A stretch of DNA of 64,000 bases, taken from contig CBDICR010000005.1 of assembly GCA_965277425.1 (NCBI GenBank), positions 744,001 through 808,000 on the forward strand. The letters run 5' to 3'. The notes under the pieces were generated by a model. It ran no database searches. It was given only the letters and a program-made list of their open reading frames with translations, and was not told where the DNA came from. This document shows, piece after piece, positions 15,348 through 25,168 of the stretch (the first letter of the stretch is position 1; each line of letters opens with the position of its first letter). The stretch comes from Poindextera sp965277425. Lineage in GTDB: Bacteria > Pseudomonadota > Alphaproteobacteria > Caulobacterales > Caulobacteraceae. A program made the translations under genes and the position numbers.

Positions 15348-16223
15348 GTGAGCGTATCGCTTTCAAAGCTGGGTTTCGGCGCCGCGCAGTTCCGCCTCGG
15401 CGGTTCGGCGACCGCGCGGGGCCGTTCGCCCGAGGCGGAAATCGGCGAGATCCTCAACCTTGCCGCCCGTTCCGGCCTAACCGTATTCGACACCTCGAGC
15501 GGCTCGACCTATGCCGACGATGTGGTCGGCGAGCAGCTTCCCAGGCCCTGCCGCTTCCGTGTCGTGCTCAAGACCGGCCGCGCCGACCGCGGTCCCGACC
15601 ACATCGAGGCCGAGGCCAGGGCCGCGCTCCGCCGGCTCAAGCTGGAGCGGGCGGACGCCATCATCGTCCAGGCCGCCGGCGACCTCTTCGGCCCGCACGG
15701 GCCGGAAATGTGGGCCAGGCTGCTGAAGCTGCGCGACCTGGGCCTGTTTCAATATGTCGGCGTCTCGGTCTTCGCCTCCGACGACCCGCTCGGCGTCGTC
15801 AAACGCTTCAAGCCGGACATCATCCAGGCGCCGGCCAGCCTGCTCGACCAGCGCCTTTTAGTCGACGGCACGCTCGCCACACTGGCCGACTGGGGGGTCG
15901 AGGTGCAGCTGCGCTCGATCTTCCTGCAAGGCATCCTGTTCCTGCCGCCGGACCGGGTGCCGGGGCCGCTGAAGGGCGCCGCCTCGCGCCTCTCCCGGGT
16001 GCGACGGATGATCGCCGAGGGCCGCTCCGATCCCCTGCAGGCGGCGCTGGGCTTCGCGCTGTCGCGCCCGGAGGCCTCCTCGGTGATCGTCAGCGTCACC
16101 AGCGCGGCGGAACTGCAGGCGATCATCGCCGCGGCGCTCAGCCCGCCGCCCGATCTCGACTGGGACGACATGGCCCTGGACGACCCGGCCATGCTCGACC
16201 CCGACCGCTGGGCCGCCGCCTAG
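15348..16223 (+). CDS. Aldo/keto reductase family protein
   Basis: About 291 aa with an AKR-type TIM barrel. The N-terminus SKLGFGAAQFRLGG, DTSSGSTYADDVVGEQL (Asp and Tyr of the catalytic tetrad), VVLKTGRA (Lys), the central FQYVGVSVF and the C-terminal SVIVSVTSAAEL (cofactor region) match the family. The usual His of the tetrad is not obvious (IIVQAAGDLF). It resembles the sugar- and flagellin-modification-linked AKRs; the substrate is unknown. GTG 15348 with GGTGGGG upstream is preferred; ATG 15303 is an in-frame alternative. Confidence 0.75.
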   Translation: MSVSLSKLGFGAAQFRLGGSATARGRSPEAEIGEILNLAARSGLTVFDTSSGSTYADDVVGEQLPRPCRFRVVLKTGRADRGPDHIEAEARAALRRLKLERADAIIVQAAGDLFGPHGPEMWARLLKLRDLGLFQYVGVSVFASDDPLGVVKRFKPDIIQAPASLLDQRLLVDGTLATLADWGVEVQLRSIFLQGILFLPPDRVPGPLKGAASRLSRVRRMIAEGRSDPLQAALGFALSRPEASSVIVSVTSAAELQAIIAAALSPPPDLDWDDMALDDPAMLDPDRWAAA

Positions 16224-16224
16224 C

Positions 16225-16242
16225 CGGCAAGCGGGCTTGCCG
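16225..16242. terminator. Hairpin between convergent genes
   Basis: CGGCAAGC, two-base loop, GCTTGCCG, directly after the stop of the aldo/keto reductase gene and before the convergent hot-dog gene. A stable stem without a T-run, so a terminator role is only possible. Confidence 0.35.
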
Positions 16243-16296
16243 TCCGCAAGGACATCCTGTCAGGCCGCGTCCGCGTGGTTGGGCGGCGAATTCAGC

Positions 16297-17175
16297 CTAT
16301 TGAGCGCTCTTTGCCTTCATTTCCTCCGCCCAGAGCGGCGAGGAGCCCTTCATAAGCCGGATCAGGAAGCGCACGACGCCCACCTCTTGCCTGGTCTTCG
16401 CGTCGGCGATGGCGACATCGTACCAGACGTTTTCGGTGCGCGGGCTTTCGCTGAGCTTCAGGATTTTCGTGCGCGCGACATAGTCGGTCTCGGCGTGGAA
16501 CGGCCCGTGCAGGTGGCGGATCTCCAAAGCGCCGAACAGGCCGACCGCCTGCTTCTGCTGGCCAAGCACCACCGAACGCACGCCGTGGGCCAGGTGGACG
16601 ACCAAGCCCGGCGGCAGGGCCTGCTCGTCGTGATAGGCCGGGATGTCCTCGGTGATCGTCTCCAGCGTGCGCGTCAGCAGATCGCGGCTGAGCCGCAGTG
16701 GGATGTCGCGATGTTCGTCGTCCACCTTCAAATCGGCCAGTATGCGCAGACGGCCGGGGACGGCCGGCTCCTGCGAGGCCATGCGGCGGACGAGTTCGGC
16801 GCCGGCATCCGGCGGCGTGACGCTGGCCGTCGCCTCGCAGATCAGATCGCCCGGCTCGTTGAACAGACGCAGGCGCGCGCGCTGGTCGCCCGGCTCGGCG
16901 GTGGCGCGGACACGCTCGTTGTCGACGGTCGCCTGGGTGAAGAAGGCCGAGAGGTCGCCGTGCTCGAACCAGGACGGGCCGTAGATCTTCAAAATCAGCG
17001 GCACGAACTGGCTCATATGCACCGAGCCCGGCACCGTGCCGCCCTTGAAGCCCAGCTTGGAGGCGACGGCGTCGTTGTGGATCGATCCAGCGCCCGGCGT
17101 GGTTCCCGCAACGTGCTGGAAAAGATTGCGCGGCGCTCGGAATTCGCCGGCGAGTTCGCTCGCGGTGTCGGTCAT
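16297..17175 (-). CDS. Hot-dog fold (MaoC-like) protein
   Basis: A 292-aa protein that looks like a double hot-dog protein. The first half has AGTTPGAGSIHNDAVASKLG and GTVPGSVHMSQFVPL, reminiscent of MaoC-type hydratases and FAS1-like hydratases; the second half has FGALEIRHLHGPFHAETDY. It might hydrate or hydrolyse an acyl-CoA. It is divergent from an acyl-CoA dehydrogenase, which suggests a shared lipid or acid degradation role. Exact activity unknown. Confidence 0.6.
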   Translation of the reverse strand: MTDTASELAGEFRAPRNLFQHVAGTTPGAGSIHNDAVASKLGFKGGTVPGSVHMSQFVPLILKIYGPSWFEHGDLSAFFTQATVDNERVRATAEPGDQRARLRLFNEPGDLICEATASVTPPDAGAELVRRMASQEPAVPGRLRILADLKVDDEHRDIPLRLSRDLLTRTLETITEDIPAYHDEQALPPGLVVHLAHGVRSVVLGQQKQAVGLFGALEIRHLHGPFHAETDYVARTKILKLSESPRTENVWYDVAIADAKTRQEVGVVRFLIRLMKGSSPLWAEEMKAKSAQ

Positions 17176-17337
17176 GAACCTGCTCCCTGAAGGGCCGATC
17201 GTTCAGGCGCGGCCCACCTTTGTTTGCTCAGGCGAGGTTCGACCCGCCGAAGCGTTCTCGTCAAGCGCGGCGGCAATTGCGTTGACGGGGCGGCGGCCAG
17301 GGTCCTAGCCTTCGAAAAAGTCCCGGAGGACACGCTC

Positions 17338-18543
17338 ATGGCCGATTTCGGCGCCGATACCGAAACGCACGCCTTCCGCGCCCCGGTGCGCGCCTGGCTG
17401 AACGACAATTTTCCGCGCAGCCTGGCCTTTGCGGGGTCCACCGTCGCTGTCGGCGGCGCGCGCGAGCCGACGGACGACGACGAGGCGTGGCGCCGAAAGA
17501 TGGGTGAAAAGGGCTGGGGCGTCCCGACCTGGCCGAAAGCCTATGGCGGCGGTGGACTGAACCCCGCCGAGGCGCGGGTCTTGGCGGAGGAGATGGCGGC
17601 CATCGGCGCCGCCAACCCCATCGGCGGCATGGGGGTGATGATGTTCGGCCCGACGCTGCTGGAATACGGCACGGAGGATCAGAAGCAGCGGCATATCCCG
17701 CCCATCGTCCACGCGGATCTGCGCTGGTGTCAGGGCTTTTCCGAGCCGGGCGCCGGGTCCGACCTCGCCGGCTTGCAGACCAGGGCCGAAGACAAGGGCG
17801 ACCACTATCTGGTCAATGGCCAGAAGATCTGGACCTCGGGCGCCAATCTCGCCGACTGGTGTTTCTGCCTGGTGCGGACCGATCCGACGAAAAAGCACGA
17901 GGGCATCAGCTTCCTTTTGATCGACATGAAGACGCCGGGCGTCGAGACGCGGCCGATCAAGCTGATCTCCGGAGCCTCGCCCTTCTGCGAGACCTTCTTC
18001 ACCGACGTGAAGGTCCCGAAGGAGAACCTGGTCGGACCGCTGAACGGCGGCTGGACCATCGCCAAGCGGCTTCTGCAGCACGAGCGCAACGGCATCGGTT
18101 CGGGCAATGCGCGGAGCGGCTCGAGCCCGGGTCTGCCCGATCTCGCCAAGACCTATGTCGGCCTGGACGAGACCGGCCGCATCGCCGACCGCGATCTGCG
18201 CCAGCGCATCATCCTGTTCGAGATGGAGCAGAAGGCCTTCCAGCAGACGCTGGCGCGCATCACGGCCGAGCGCCAGGGGAGCAATCGCGGCCCAAGCGCC
18301 GTCACCTCGATCATCAAGAATGTCGGGTCCTTCCTGCGTCGCGACGGCCCCGAGCTGACCATGGAGATCATGGGCCATCAGGGCCTGGGTTGGGCGGAAG
18401 ACGCCTTCACGCCCGAGGAGCTGGCCGCGACCCGGCTGGTGCTGTCCTCAAAGGCCGGCGGCATCGCCGGCGGCTCCCAGGAGGTGCAGTGGAACATCAT
18501 TTCCAAACGCATTCTCGGCCTGCCGGATCTGACGACCCACTAG
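17338..18543 (+). CDS. Acyl-CoA dehydrogenase
   Basis: A 401-aa FAD-dependent acyl-CoA dehydrogenase. WCQGFSEPGAGSDLAGLQT is the ACADS_1 signature binding FAD and substrate, WTSGANLADW and LLQHERNGIGSGNA lie in the middle and C-terminal domains, and IAGGSQEVQWNIISKRILGLP is the C-terminal flavin-binding end. The glutamate in SQEVQ sits near the position used for FAD contact rather than as catalytic base. ATG 17338 has CGGAGGA 7 nt upstream. Substrate chain length unknown. Confidence 0.9.
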   Translation: MADFGADTETHAFRAPVRAWLNDNFPRSLAFAGSTVAVGGAREPTDDDEAWRRKMGEKGWGVPTWPKAYGGGGLNPAEARVLAEEMAAIGAANPIGGMGVMMFGPTLLEYGTEDQKQRHIPPIVHADLRWCQGFSEPGAGSDLAGLQTRAEDKGDHYLVNGQKIWTSGANLADWCFCLVRTDPTKKHEGISFLLIDMKTPGVETRPIKLISGASPFCETFFTDVKVPKENLVGPLNGGWTIAKRLLQHERNGIGSGNARSGSSPGLPDLAKTYVGLDETGRIADRDLRQRIILFEMEQKAFQQTLARITAERQGSNRGPSAVTSIIKNVGSFLRRDGPELTMEIMGHQGLGWAEDAFTPEELAATRLVLSSKAGGIAGGSQEVQWNIISKRILGLPDLTTH

Positions 18544-18578
18544 GCGCGGCGTCAGGCGGCGCGGCGAAGCGGGGGTCC

Positions 18579-18815
18579 CTAGGATCGGGTATAGTCGCCG
18601 CTGTGAGGCGTGCAGACATAGCGGCCGCCGAGCGCGCCATTGCGCAGGAAGATATGGATCTCCACCGCCGCGCCCACCTGGGCGATGCGGGTTCCGAGGC
18701 TGCAGGCGGCGGCCTCGGCGGCAGCGCCGGAGCGGAAGAACATCTCGCTGTCGAAAGCCTCGGACCTGACTGTCCATCCGTCGGCGCTGGGCGCCACCGT
18801 AATCGCCTGGACCAT
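18579..18815 (-). CDS. DUF2188-like small protein
   Basis: A 78-aa protein with a compact alpha/beta pattern: ITVAPSADGWTVRSEAFDSE, a helix AAAEAAACSLGTRIAQ, and VEIHIFLRNGALGGRYVC. This strand-helix-strand pattern resembles DUF2188 proteins, whose function is unknown. No signal peptide. Convergent with the acyl-CoA dehydrogenase. Confidence 0.6.
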   Translation of the reverse strand: MVQAITVAPSADGWTVRSEAFDSEMFFRSGAAAEAAACSLGTRIAQVGAAVEIHIFLRNGALGGRYVCTPHSGDYTRS

Positions 18816-18993
18816 GCGAAAGACTCCCTACTCAACGTGGCTGCGGCGTGCCTACAACGGCTTTGAGGCTGCTTTAGGCTCCGTTGGTGACAGTCTCGCA
18901 GCAGTGCGCCAGGCCGGACTCATAGACGGGCGCCGTTGACGCCGTGCCTTGGCCGGTTAGGCTCGGCTTCTCGCCTTTGGGAGTCGCAACGGG

Positions 18994-19779
18994 ATGGCGC
19001 CGCCTCTGAGTCCCGCGCCAGACCCCGAACGACGCGCCAGGGCCGAGCGGCTTGGCGACTATTTCGCGCTACAGCTCCATTTCGCCGAACAGATGGCGGC
19101 GCGCGCCGCGATCCCGCTGGCCGAGGCCCTGACGCGCTACACCAATCTGCAAAGGCGTTTCGGGCTCGGCCATGGGGGCGTCGGCCCGGCGCCGCCGGAA
19201 TGGCTGGCCTATGTCGCCGAGATCGAGCGGCTGGGGTCTCCCGAACGGCGTCTCGGCTGGACCAAGACCTTCTACCTCACCGCGCCTGAGGACATCCCGC
19301 CGGCGGACCGCCGCGCCTTCGGCTGTTTCGGCTGCGACCCGCCGAACGACCGCGGCGCCGTGCAGATCCACTTCAGCAATCGCGACAGCGCCGACGGCAT
19401 TGGCCCGCTCAGCCGCGCCAAGGCGCCGCGACGGCGCGCCGAACTGAAAACCATGTTCGCTTTCGTTCGCGAAACCTGGCCGGACACCGCAGGCGTCCAG
19501 GGCGGCTCGTGGCTCTATAACCTGGACGCCTATCGCCGGCTGTTTCCAGCGGCCTATGGCGCTTCGCGCTCGCCGCCGCCGACCCCGGTGCGCCTGGGCG
19601 GCACGTCGAGCTGGGGCCAGTTCCTCGACCATCGCGAAGCCGTGAAGCCCGACCTGCGCGCCGCCTTCCTGCGCAACATCGAGACGGTCGATGTCGCGGC
19701 GCCCTGGCGCGCCTTTCCGCTGCCCGCGCTGCGGACGACCGCGCCGATCGAACTCTTCTACGCCCTTTACGAAGTCTAG
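18994..19779 (+). CDS. Conserved hypothetical protein
   Basis: A 261-aa cytoplasmic protein that I do not recognise. The N-terminal helix RAERLGDYFALQLHFAEQMA is followed by a GWTKTFYLT strand, a CFGCDPP dipeptide-Cys motif, VQIHFSNRD, and a central GGSWLYNLDAYRRLFPAAY block. There is no signal peptide or membrane segment. ATG 18994 follows GGGAGTCGCAACGGG, an acceptable ribosome-binding site. Convergent with the esterase gene downstream. Confidence 0.65.
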   Translation: MAPPLSPAPDPERRARAERLGDYFALQLHFAEQMAARAAIPLAEALTRYTNLQRRFGLGHGGVGPAPPEWLAYVAEIERLGSPERRLGWTKTFYLTAPEDIPPADRRAFGCFGCDPPNDRGAVQIHFSNRDSADGIGPLSRAKAPRRRAELKTMFAFVRETWPDTAGVQGGSWLYNLDAYRRLFPAAYGASRSPPPTPVRLGGTSSWGQFLDHREAVKPDLRAAFLRNIETVDVAAPWRAFPLPALRTTAPIELFYALYEV

Positions 19780-19789
19780 CGCCGCGTCG

Positions 19790-20686
19790 TCATGCCTGGG
19801 CGCCGGCCTTGGCCGCCGTGCGCGCCTTGCCGCCGCTCGCCGAGACCATCAGCTTGATCAGTTCCTCGGTCACCCTCGGCTCCAGGCCCTCGGTGTGGCC
19901 CTTGCCGAGGCGGACCACGTCGGCGACCACGCGGCCGTCCTTGCCGTTCGGATAGACATAGACCTCGGCTACGCCCGGGCGCGGCAGCAGGCCCCAGCCC
20001 TTGGTGGAAAATTCCTGGCGGCCGGTGTCATGGATCTGGCCGGGTTCGGTGTCGACGATGTCGGGCCGCCGTTCGCGCGGGCCAGCGCCGTATTTCTCCG
20101 CCCAGGGCGAGGTTTCCGGCAGGGCGACGATCTCGTGCTCGCCGGTTGTGTAGATGAAGGAGAAGTCGCAGGTCGGCGGACCGCCCGGCGCCGGCCGCGG
20201 CATGTTGAACGTCTGGCCCGGCGGCAGGGGCGGGCCGAAGCCGGGCGCGCGCTCGGCCGGCCCCATGCGGCCGCCGGACAGGCTCAGCCAACCATCGACG
20301 CGGTCCTGGAAGAAGGGATCGTCGCGCAGCAGCCGGTTTGAGGTCATGCCGCCCTGGGAATGGCCAGCCAGCCAGAAATTCTTGATGTTTTCCGGCCCGT
20401 ACTTGTCGAATACATAGTCGACGATGTTGTGCAGGTGCTCGTCGTCGGCCTCGCCGACCCAGCGCCGCGAGGGCTCCTTGGTGGCGGCGGACGGCGTGGC
20501 GATGACCAGCCGGTATTTGTCCTTGTAATCGACGGCCGGGAAATAGGCCCGCTGCCAGGCGCCGACCGAGCCGCCGCCGTGCAGGTTGAGGATGAAGGTG
20601 AGCTTTTCACCCGGCTTCAAGTCGTCCGGATCGTCGAGATAGAATTTGCGTCCGGTCTTTTCGTCCAGCGCCGTGAGGCTCGCCAT
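19790..20686 (-). CDS. Alpha/beta hydrolase, PHB-depolymerase/esterase-like
   Basis: A 298-aa hydrolase of the Esterase_PHB/LpqC type. FILNLHGGGS gives the oxyanion hole, WLAGHSQGGMTSNRLL the nucleophile elbow (Ser at about 130), and GKGHTEGLEP near the end the catalytic His. There is no signal peptide, so an intracellular esterase or depolymerase role is likely. The C-terminal 20 residues are Ala/Lys-rich and probably disordered. Confidence 0.78.
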   Translation of the reverse strand: MASLTALDEKTGRKFYLDDPDDLKPGEKLTFILNLHGGGSVGAWQRAYFPAVDYKDKYRLVIATPSAATKEPSRRWVGEADDEHLHNIVDYVFDKYGPENIKNFWLAGHSQGGMTSNRLLRDDPFFQDRVDGWLSLSGGRMGPAERAPGFGPPLPPGQTFNMPRPAPGGPPTCDFSFIYTTGEHEIVALPETSPWAEKYGAGPRERRPDIVDTEPGQIHDTGRQEFSTKGWGLLPRPGVAEVYVYPNGKDGRVVADVVRLGKGHTEGLEPRVTEELIKLMVSASGGKARTAAKAGAQA

Positions 20687-20953
20687 GTCGTCCTCTCCCG
20701 TCCCGTCGCCGCTTGCGCGCGGCGCTCTTGGCGAAAACTGATGAAGCGGGGGCGCCGCAACGGCAAGCGGAAATTTCTACGACACCGTATGATCCGCCTC
20801 GAAGGGCTCGCGCCCGCGGCCCGGCTCTGGTACAGCGCCGGCATGAGCAGGGTTCCCAGGATTCGAATTAACCGCCCGGCGTGAAGCCGCCGCCAAAAAG
20901 CGGCGCGCGCCGGGTTGTCCGCTTGATTGTTCGAACCCATGCTGGAGCCGACC
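20687..20953. other. Intergenic region upstream of ileS
   Basis: A 267-bp gap between the divergent esterase and ileS genes. It should contain both promoters. I see no T-box, tRNA, hairpin with T-run or recognisable small gene in it. Confidence 0.5.
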
Positions 20954-23941
20954 ATGGCCCCCCCCGATTCTCCTGGCGACGCCAGACCCGACACCACAGC
21001 CGGCCGCGACTATCGCGAGACCGTCTTCCTGCCGCAGACCCCCTTTCCCATGCGCGCCGGCCTGCCGAAAAAAGAGCCGGAAATCCTTGGGCGATGGACC
21101 GAGCAGGACCTCTATACGGCCCTGCGCAAGGCCCGGCAGGCGGCGGGCGCGCCGCTCTATGTGCTTCACGACGGCCCGCCCTATGCGAACGGCGCCATCC
21201 ATATCGGCCATGCGCTGCAAAAGACGCTGAAGGATTTCGTCGTCCGCTCGCGCTTTCTGCTCGGCTACGACGTCGACTACCTTCCCGGCTGGGACTGCCA
21301 CGGTCTGCCGATCGAATGGAAGGTCGAGGAAGACCTTCGCGCCAAGGGCCGGCGCAAGGATGATGTCTCCAGGGCGGAGTTTCGCGCCCGCTGCCGTGAA
21401 GAGGCTGACCGCTGGATCGGCATCCAGATGGAGGGCTTCAAGCGCCTCGGCGTCCTGGGCGATTGGGAGCGGCGCTACTCGACGATGGACTATTCGAGCG
21501 AGGCGGCCATCGTCGCCGAGTTCCACAGGTTCCTGATGTCGAACCAGCTCTATCGCGGCTCCAAGCCGGTCATGTGGAGCCCCGTTGAACGCACGGCGCT
21601 GGCCGACGCCGAAATCGAATACCACGACCATGTGAGCCCGACGGTCTGGGTGAAGTTCCCGGTGGTCGAAGGGCCGGACGCGGCCTTGGGCGCCGCGGTG
21701 GTGATCTGGACCACGACGCCCTGGACCCTGCCGGCCAACCGCGCCATCCAATACAGCCCGGACATCGCCTACGCCGTCTATCAGGTCGATGCGATCGATC
21801 CCGACCTGCCTTTCGAGCCCTGGGCCAAGCCGGGCGACCGGCTGATCGTCGCCGAGGCGCTGGCCGACGAGGTGCGCGCGGCCGCACAGGTGACGCGTTG
21901 GACGCGGGCGGAGGCGGTCGATCCGTCCGGCATGGTCTGCGCCCACCCCCTGGCCGCCCTCGATGAGGGCTACGACTTTCCGGTGCCGCTGCTGGCCAGC
22001 GACTACGTCACCGAGGACGTCGGGACCGCCTTCATCCACACAGCTCCCGGCCACGGCGCCGACGACTACGCGGTCTGGCTGGCGCACGGCCACCGCGAGA
22101 TTCCCGAAACCGTCGACGCCGACGGCGCCTACTATCCGGACGTCCCGCTGTTCGGCGGGCTGAAAGTCCTCGAAACCGAAGGCAAGAAGGCCGGAAAGTT
22201 CGGGCCGGCCAACAACGCGGTGATCGAAAAGCTCATCGAGGCCGGCAATCTGCTCGCGCGCGGCCGGGTTGAGCATTCCTATCCTCACTCCTGGCGCTCC
22301 AGGGCGCCGGTGATCTTCCGCAACACCCCGCAGTGGTTCATCCGTATGGACGAGCCGCTGAACGACAATCTTCATGGCGGGCGCACCTTGCGCGAGACGG
22401 CGCTGGAGGCGATCGAGGCTACGGCCTTCTATCCGGAGGCCGGCCGAAACCGTATCCGCGCCATGGTCGAGACGCGGCCCGACTGGCTGATCAGCCGCCA
22501 GCGCGCCTGGGGCTCGCCGCTGGCCATGTTCGTCGACAAGACCAGCGGCCAGCCCCTGCGCGACGCCGAGGTCAATGCCCGGATCGTCGACCTGATCGCC
22601 GCGGAGGGCGCCGATGCCTGGTTCACGAGGCCAGCGCGCGACTTTCTCGGCGATCACGATCCCGACCGCTACGAAAAGGTCGAAGATATTCTCGACGTCT
22701 GGTTCGACTCCGGCTCGACCCACGCCTTCGTGCTGGAGAGCCGCGCCGCTCAGAACCTCTCTCCCTGGTCCGACGGCGCCCCACGCCAGGGCGCCGACAC
22801 CCGCTGGCCCGCGGATCTTTACCTGGAAGGCTCCGACCAGCACCGCGGCTGGTTTCAGTCCTCGCTGCTGGAGGCTTGCGGCACGCGCGGGCGCGCGCCC
22901 TACGAGTCGGTCCTGACCCACGGGTTCACGGTCACCGAGACCGGCGAAAAAATGTCCAAATCGCTCGGCAACGCCGTGGACCCGGTGGATGTCATCCGCC
23001 AGAGCGGGGCGGAGATCCTGCGATTGTGGGTGGCGATGGTCGACTATTCCGAGGACACGCGGATCGGTCCGGCCATCCTGCAGACCACGGTCGACGGCTA
23101 TCGCAAGCTTCGCAACACCGTCCGCTATCTGCTGGGCGCCCTCGACGGTTTCGACGACGCCGAGCGGGTCGAGCCCGCCGACATGCCGCCGCTGGAGCGC
23201 TTCATCCTGCATCGGCTCTGGGCGCTGGATGGGGAGGTGCGCGCGGCTTACGGCAGCTATCGGTTCCAGGACGTCTGGCGGCCGCTGGCCGACTTCTGCT
23301 CCAACGACCTTTCGGCGCTTTATTTCGACATCTGCAAGGACGTCCTCTACTGCGACCGGCCCGACAGCTTGCGCCGCCGCGCCTGCCGCACGGTGATGGA
23401 CCTGGTGTTCGAGCGGCTGACCGCCTGGCTGGCGCCGCTGGCCGCCTTCACCATGGAGGAAGCCTGGGAGACGCGCTTCCCCGACTCAGGTCCGAACGCC
23501 CTGCGCGTGATCCCCGACACCCCCGCCGACTGGCGCAACGACGTCGAGGCGGCGCGATGGGAGCGCGTGCAGGCGGTCACCCGCGCGGTCACCGGCGCGC
23601 TGGAAGTCGAGCGGCGCGACAAGCGCATCGGCGCGGCGCTGGAGGCCGCGCCGCGCGTCTGGATCGCCGATCCGGCGCTGCTGGCCGCCTTCGACGGCCT
23701 TGACGCCGCCGAGGTCTTCCGCACCAGCCAGGCGAGCCTGATGGCCGGCGACGGACCGGCCGACGCCTTCCGCCTCGACGAGGCGCCGGGCGTGGCCGTC
23801 GAACCGGTGCGCGCCGAGGGCCGCAAATGCGCGAGGTCCTGGCGCGTCCTGCCCGAGGTCGGCGCAGATCCCCGCTATCCGGACCTTTCCTTGCGTGACG
23901 CCGACGCCGTGGCCCTGTGGGATGCTCGGCATGGCCGCTAG
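20954..23941 (+). CDS. ileS: Isoleucyl-tRNA synthetase
   Basis: A 995-aa class I tRNA synthetase. HDGPPYANGAIHIGHAL carries the HIGH motif, WDCHGLPIEWKVE and the CP1 editing domain (TTTPWTLPANRAI, TAPGHGADDY) follow, and KMSKSLGN is the KMSKS loop. The C-terminal anticodon-binding region ends about residue 995. ATG 20954 is preferred because GGAG lies 7 nt upstream; ATG 20939 and an upstream TTG are in frame. The 3' end overlaps lspA by 11 nt, a common ileS-lspA arrangement. Confidence 0.97.
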   Translation: MAPPDSPGDARPDTTAGRDYRETVFLPQTPFPMRAGLPKKEPEILGRWTEQDLYTALRKARQAAGAPLYVLHDGPPYANGAIHIGHALQKTLKDFVVRSRFLLGYDVDYLPGWDCHGLPIEWKVEEDLRAKGRRKDDVSRAEFRARCREEADRWIGIQMEGFKRLGVLGDWERRYSTMDYSSEAAIVAEFHRFLMSNQLYRGSKPVMWSPVERTALADAEIEYHDHVSPTVWVKFPVVEGPDAALGAAVVIWTTTPWTLPANRAIQYSPDIAYAVYQVDAIDPDLPFEPWAKPGDRLIVAEALADEVRAAAQVTRWTRAEAVDPSGMVCAHPLAALDEGYDFPVPLLASDYVTEDVGTAFIHTAPGHGADDYAVWLAHGHREIPETVDADGAYYPDVPLFGGLKVLETEGKKAGKFGPANNAVIEKLIEAGNLLARGRVEHSYPHSWRSRAPVIFRNTPQWFIRMDEPLNDNLHGGRTLRETALEAIEATAFYPEAGRNRIRAMVETRPDWLISRQRAWGSPLAMFVDKTSGQPLRDAEVNARIVDLIAAEGADAWFTRPARDFLGDHDPDRYEKVEDILDVWFDSGSTHAFVLESRAAQNLSPWSDGAPRQGADTRWPADLYLEGSDQHRGWFQSSLLEACGTRGRAPYESVLTHGFTVTETGEKMSKSLGNAVDPVDVIRQSGAEILRLWVAMVDYSEDTRIGPAILQTTVDGYRKLRNTVRYLLGALDGFDDAERVEPADMPPLERFILHRLWALDGEVRAAYGSYRFQDVWRPLADFCSNDLSALYFDICKDVLYCDRPDSLRRRACRTVMDLVFERLTAWLAPLAAFTMEEAWETRFPDSGPNALRVIPDTPADWRNDVEAARWERVQAVTRAVTGALEVERRDKRIGAALEAAPRVWIADPALLAAFDGLDAAEVFRTSQASLMAGDGPADAFRLDEAPGVAVEPVRAEGRKCARSWRVLPEVGADPRYPDLSLRDADAVALWDARHGR

Positions 23942-24440
23942 CGCCCGCACGCCCCTGATCAACGCCAATGGCTGGCTGGCCTTCGGCCTGGCGACGCTGG
24001 TGGTGGCGTTGGACCAGGCGATCAAGGCCTGGCTGCTCGGGCCCTTCGACCTGGTCGACCGCGGGCCAGTCCCGCTCGTTCCCTTCTTTGAGTTGAACAG
24101 CGTCTGGAACCGCGGCGTCGCCTTCGGCCTGCTTCGCGCCCACGGAGACCTCGGCCGATGGCTGCTGGTCGGATTCGCCGCCTGCGTCGTGGTGGCGCTG
24201 ATCCTGTGGGTGCGGCGCATCGATCGGCGGCTGAGCGCCGCGGCGATCGGCCTCATCATCGGCGGCGCGATCGGCAACAACATCATCGATCGCGTGCGCT
24301 GGGGCCAGGTGTTCGACTACCTGCACTTTACCGGTCCCTATTTCCCCTGGGTCATCAACCTCGCCGACAGCGCGATCAGTGTCGGCGTCGCCCTGCTTGT
24401 GCTCGACAGCCTGCTGCCGCCGAGGGCTGCGACGCCCTAG
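23931..24440 (+). CDS. lspA: Lipoprotein signal peptidase LspA
   Basis: A 169-aa inner-membrane aspartyl peptidase that cleaves prolipoprotein signal peptides. Four hydrophobic helices; FELNSVWNRGVAFGLL is family motif III, and the two catalytic Asp residues lie in NNIIDRVRWGQVFDYLHF and NLADSAIS. Start at 23931 or 23922; both overlap the ileS stop. It serves the several lipoproteins encoded here. Confidence 0.95.
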   Translation: MAASARTPLINANGWLAFGLATLVVALDQAIKAWLLGPFDLVDRGPVPLVPFFELNSVWNRGVAFGLLRAHGDLGRWLLVGFAACVVVALILWVRRIDRRLSAAAIGLIIGGAIGNNIIDRVRWGQVFDYLHFTGPYFPWVINLADSAISVGVALLVLDSLLPPRAATP

Positions 24441-24508
24441 CCCGTTGGCGCCGATGGTCGGAATGCGCTATCGAGACGCCGGGGCGCTTCCGAAGGAGCA
24501 TGAGTTCG

Positions 24509-25084
24509 ATGGGTTTCAATCGCGTGGCGACGGTTGCGCTGCTGGTTGCGGGGACGGCCCTGGCCGGCTGCCAGAGCACGCGCCAGGCGCTCGGCCTGGT
24601 CAAGGTTGTCCCGGACGAGTTCCGCGTCGTGAGCAAGGCGCCGCTGGTGGTGCCGCCGGACTATTCGCTGCGGCCGCCGTCGCCGGGCGAACCGCGGCCG
24701 CAGGAGCTGCAGCCGGAAAGCCAGGCCCGGGTGGCCCTGCTCGGCCAACGCGCCGCGGAAAGCCGCTCCGAGGGCGAGAAGCTCCTGGCCACCAAGGCCG
24801 GCGCCGACACCGCCGATCCGATGATCCGCTACGTCGTCGACGACGAGTTCGGCGCGATCTCGCACAAGGACAAGAGCTTCGCCGACTGGGTGATGTTCTG
24901 GCGCAAGGGCAAGCCGTCCGCGGAACCCACGGCTCTTACCGCCGATCAGGCCGGTGCGACGACGCCCGCGCCGATCAACGCGGCCGAGGAAACCCAGCGC
25001 ATTCAGAAACTGACCGGCGGCAAGGCGATCGTCATCGCCCGCGAAGCGCCCAAGGACCACAAGGTCAAGCTGCCGGGCCTCTAG
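24509..25084 (+). CDS. DUF3035-type lipoprotein
   Basis: A 191-aa lipoprotein. The signal peptide ends in a TALAGC lipobox. The mature part has FRVVSKAPLVVPPDYSLRPP, typical of the DUF3035 family, then a charged, probably disordered stretch and a C-terminal RIQKLTGGKAIVIAREA segment. Function unknown; such genes commonly follow lspA in alphaproteobacteria. ATG 24509 is preferred, with AAGGAG 10 nt upstream; ATG 24500 is too close to it. Confidence 0.82.
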   Translation: MGFNRVATVALLVAGTALAGCQSTRQALGLVKVVPDEFRVVSKAPLVVPPDYSLRPPSPGEPRPQELQPESQARVALLGQRAAESRSEGEKLLATKAGADTADPMIRYVVDDEFGAISHKDKSFADWVMFWRKGKPSAEPTALTADQAGATTPAPINAAEETQRIQKLTGGKAIVIAREAPKDHKVKLPGL

Positions 25085-25168
25085 GCCGTGCGCGGATGAG
25101 ACGCCGCTGTCGGGCGCCGGCGCCCATTTGCGTTCATCCCCAAACCCAGCGGCCACACCCCCACCCAA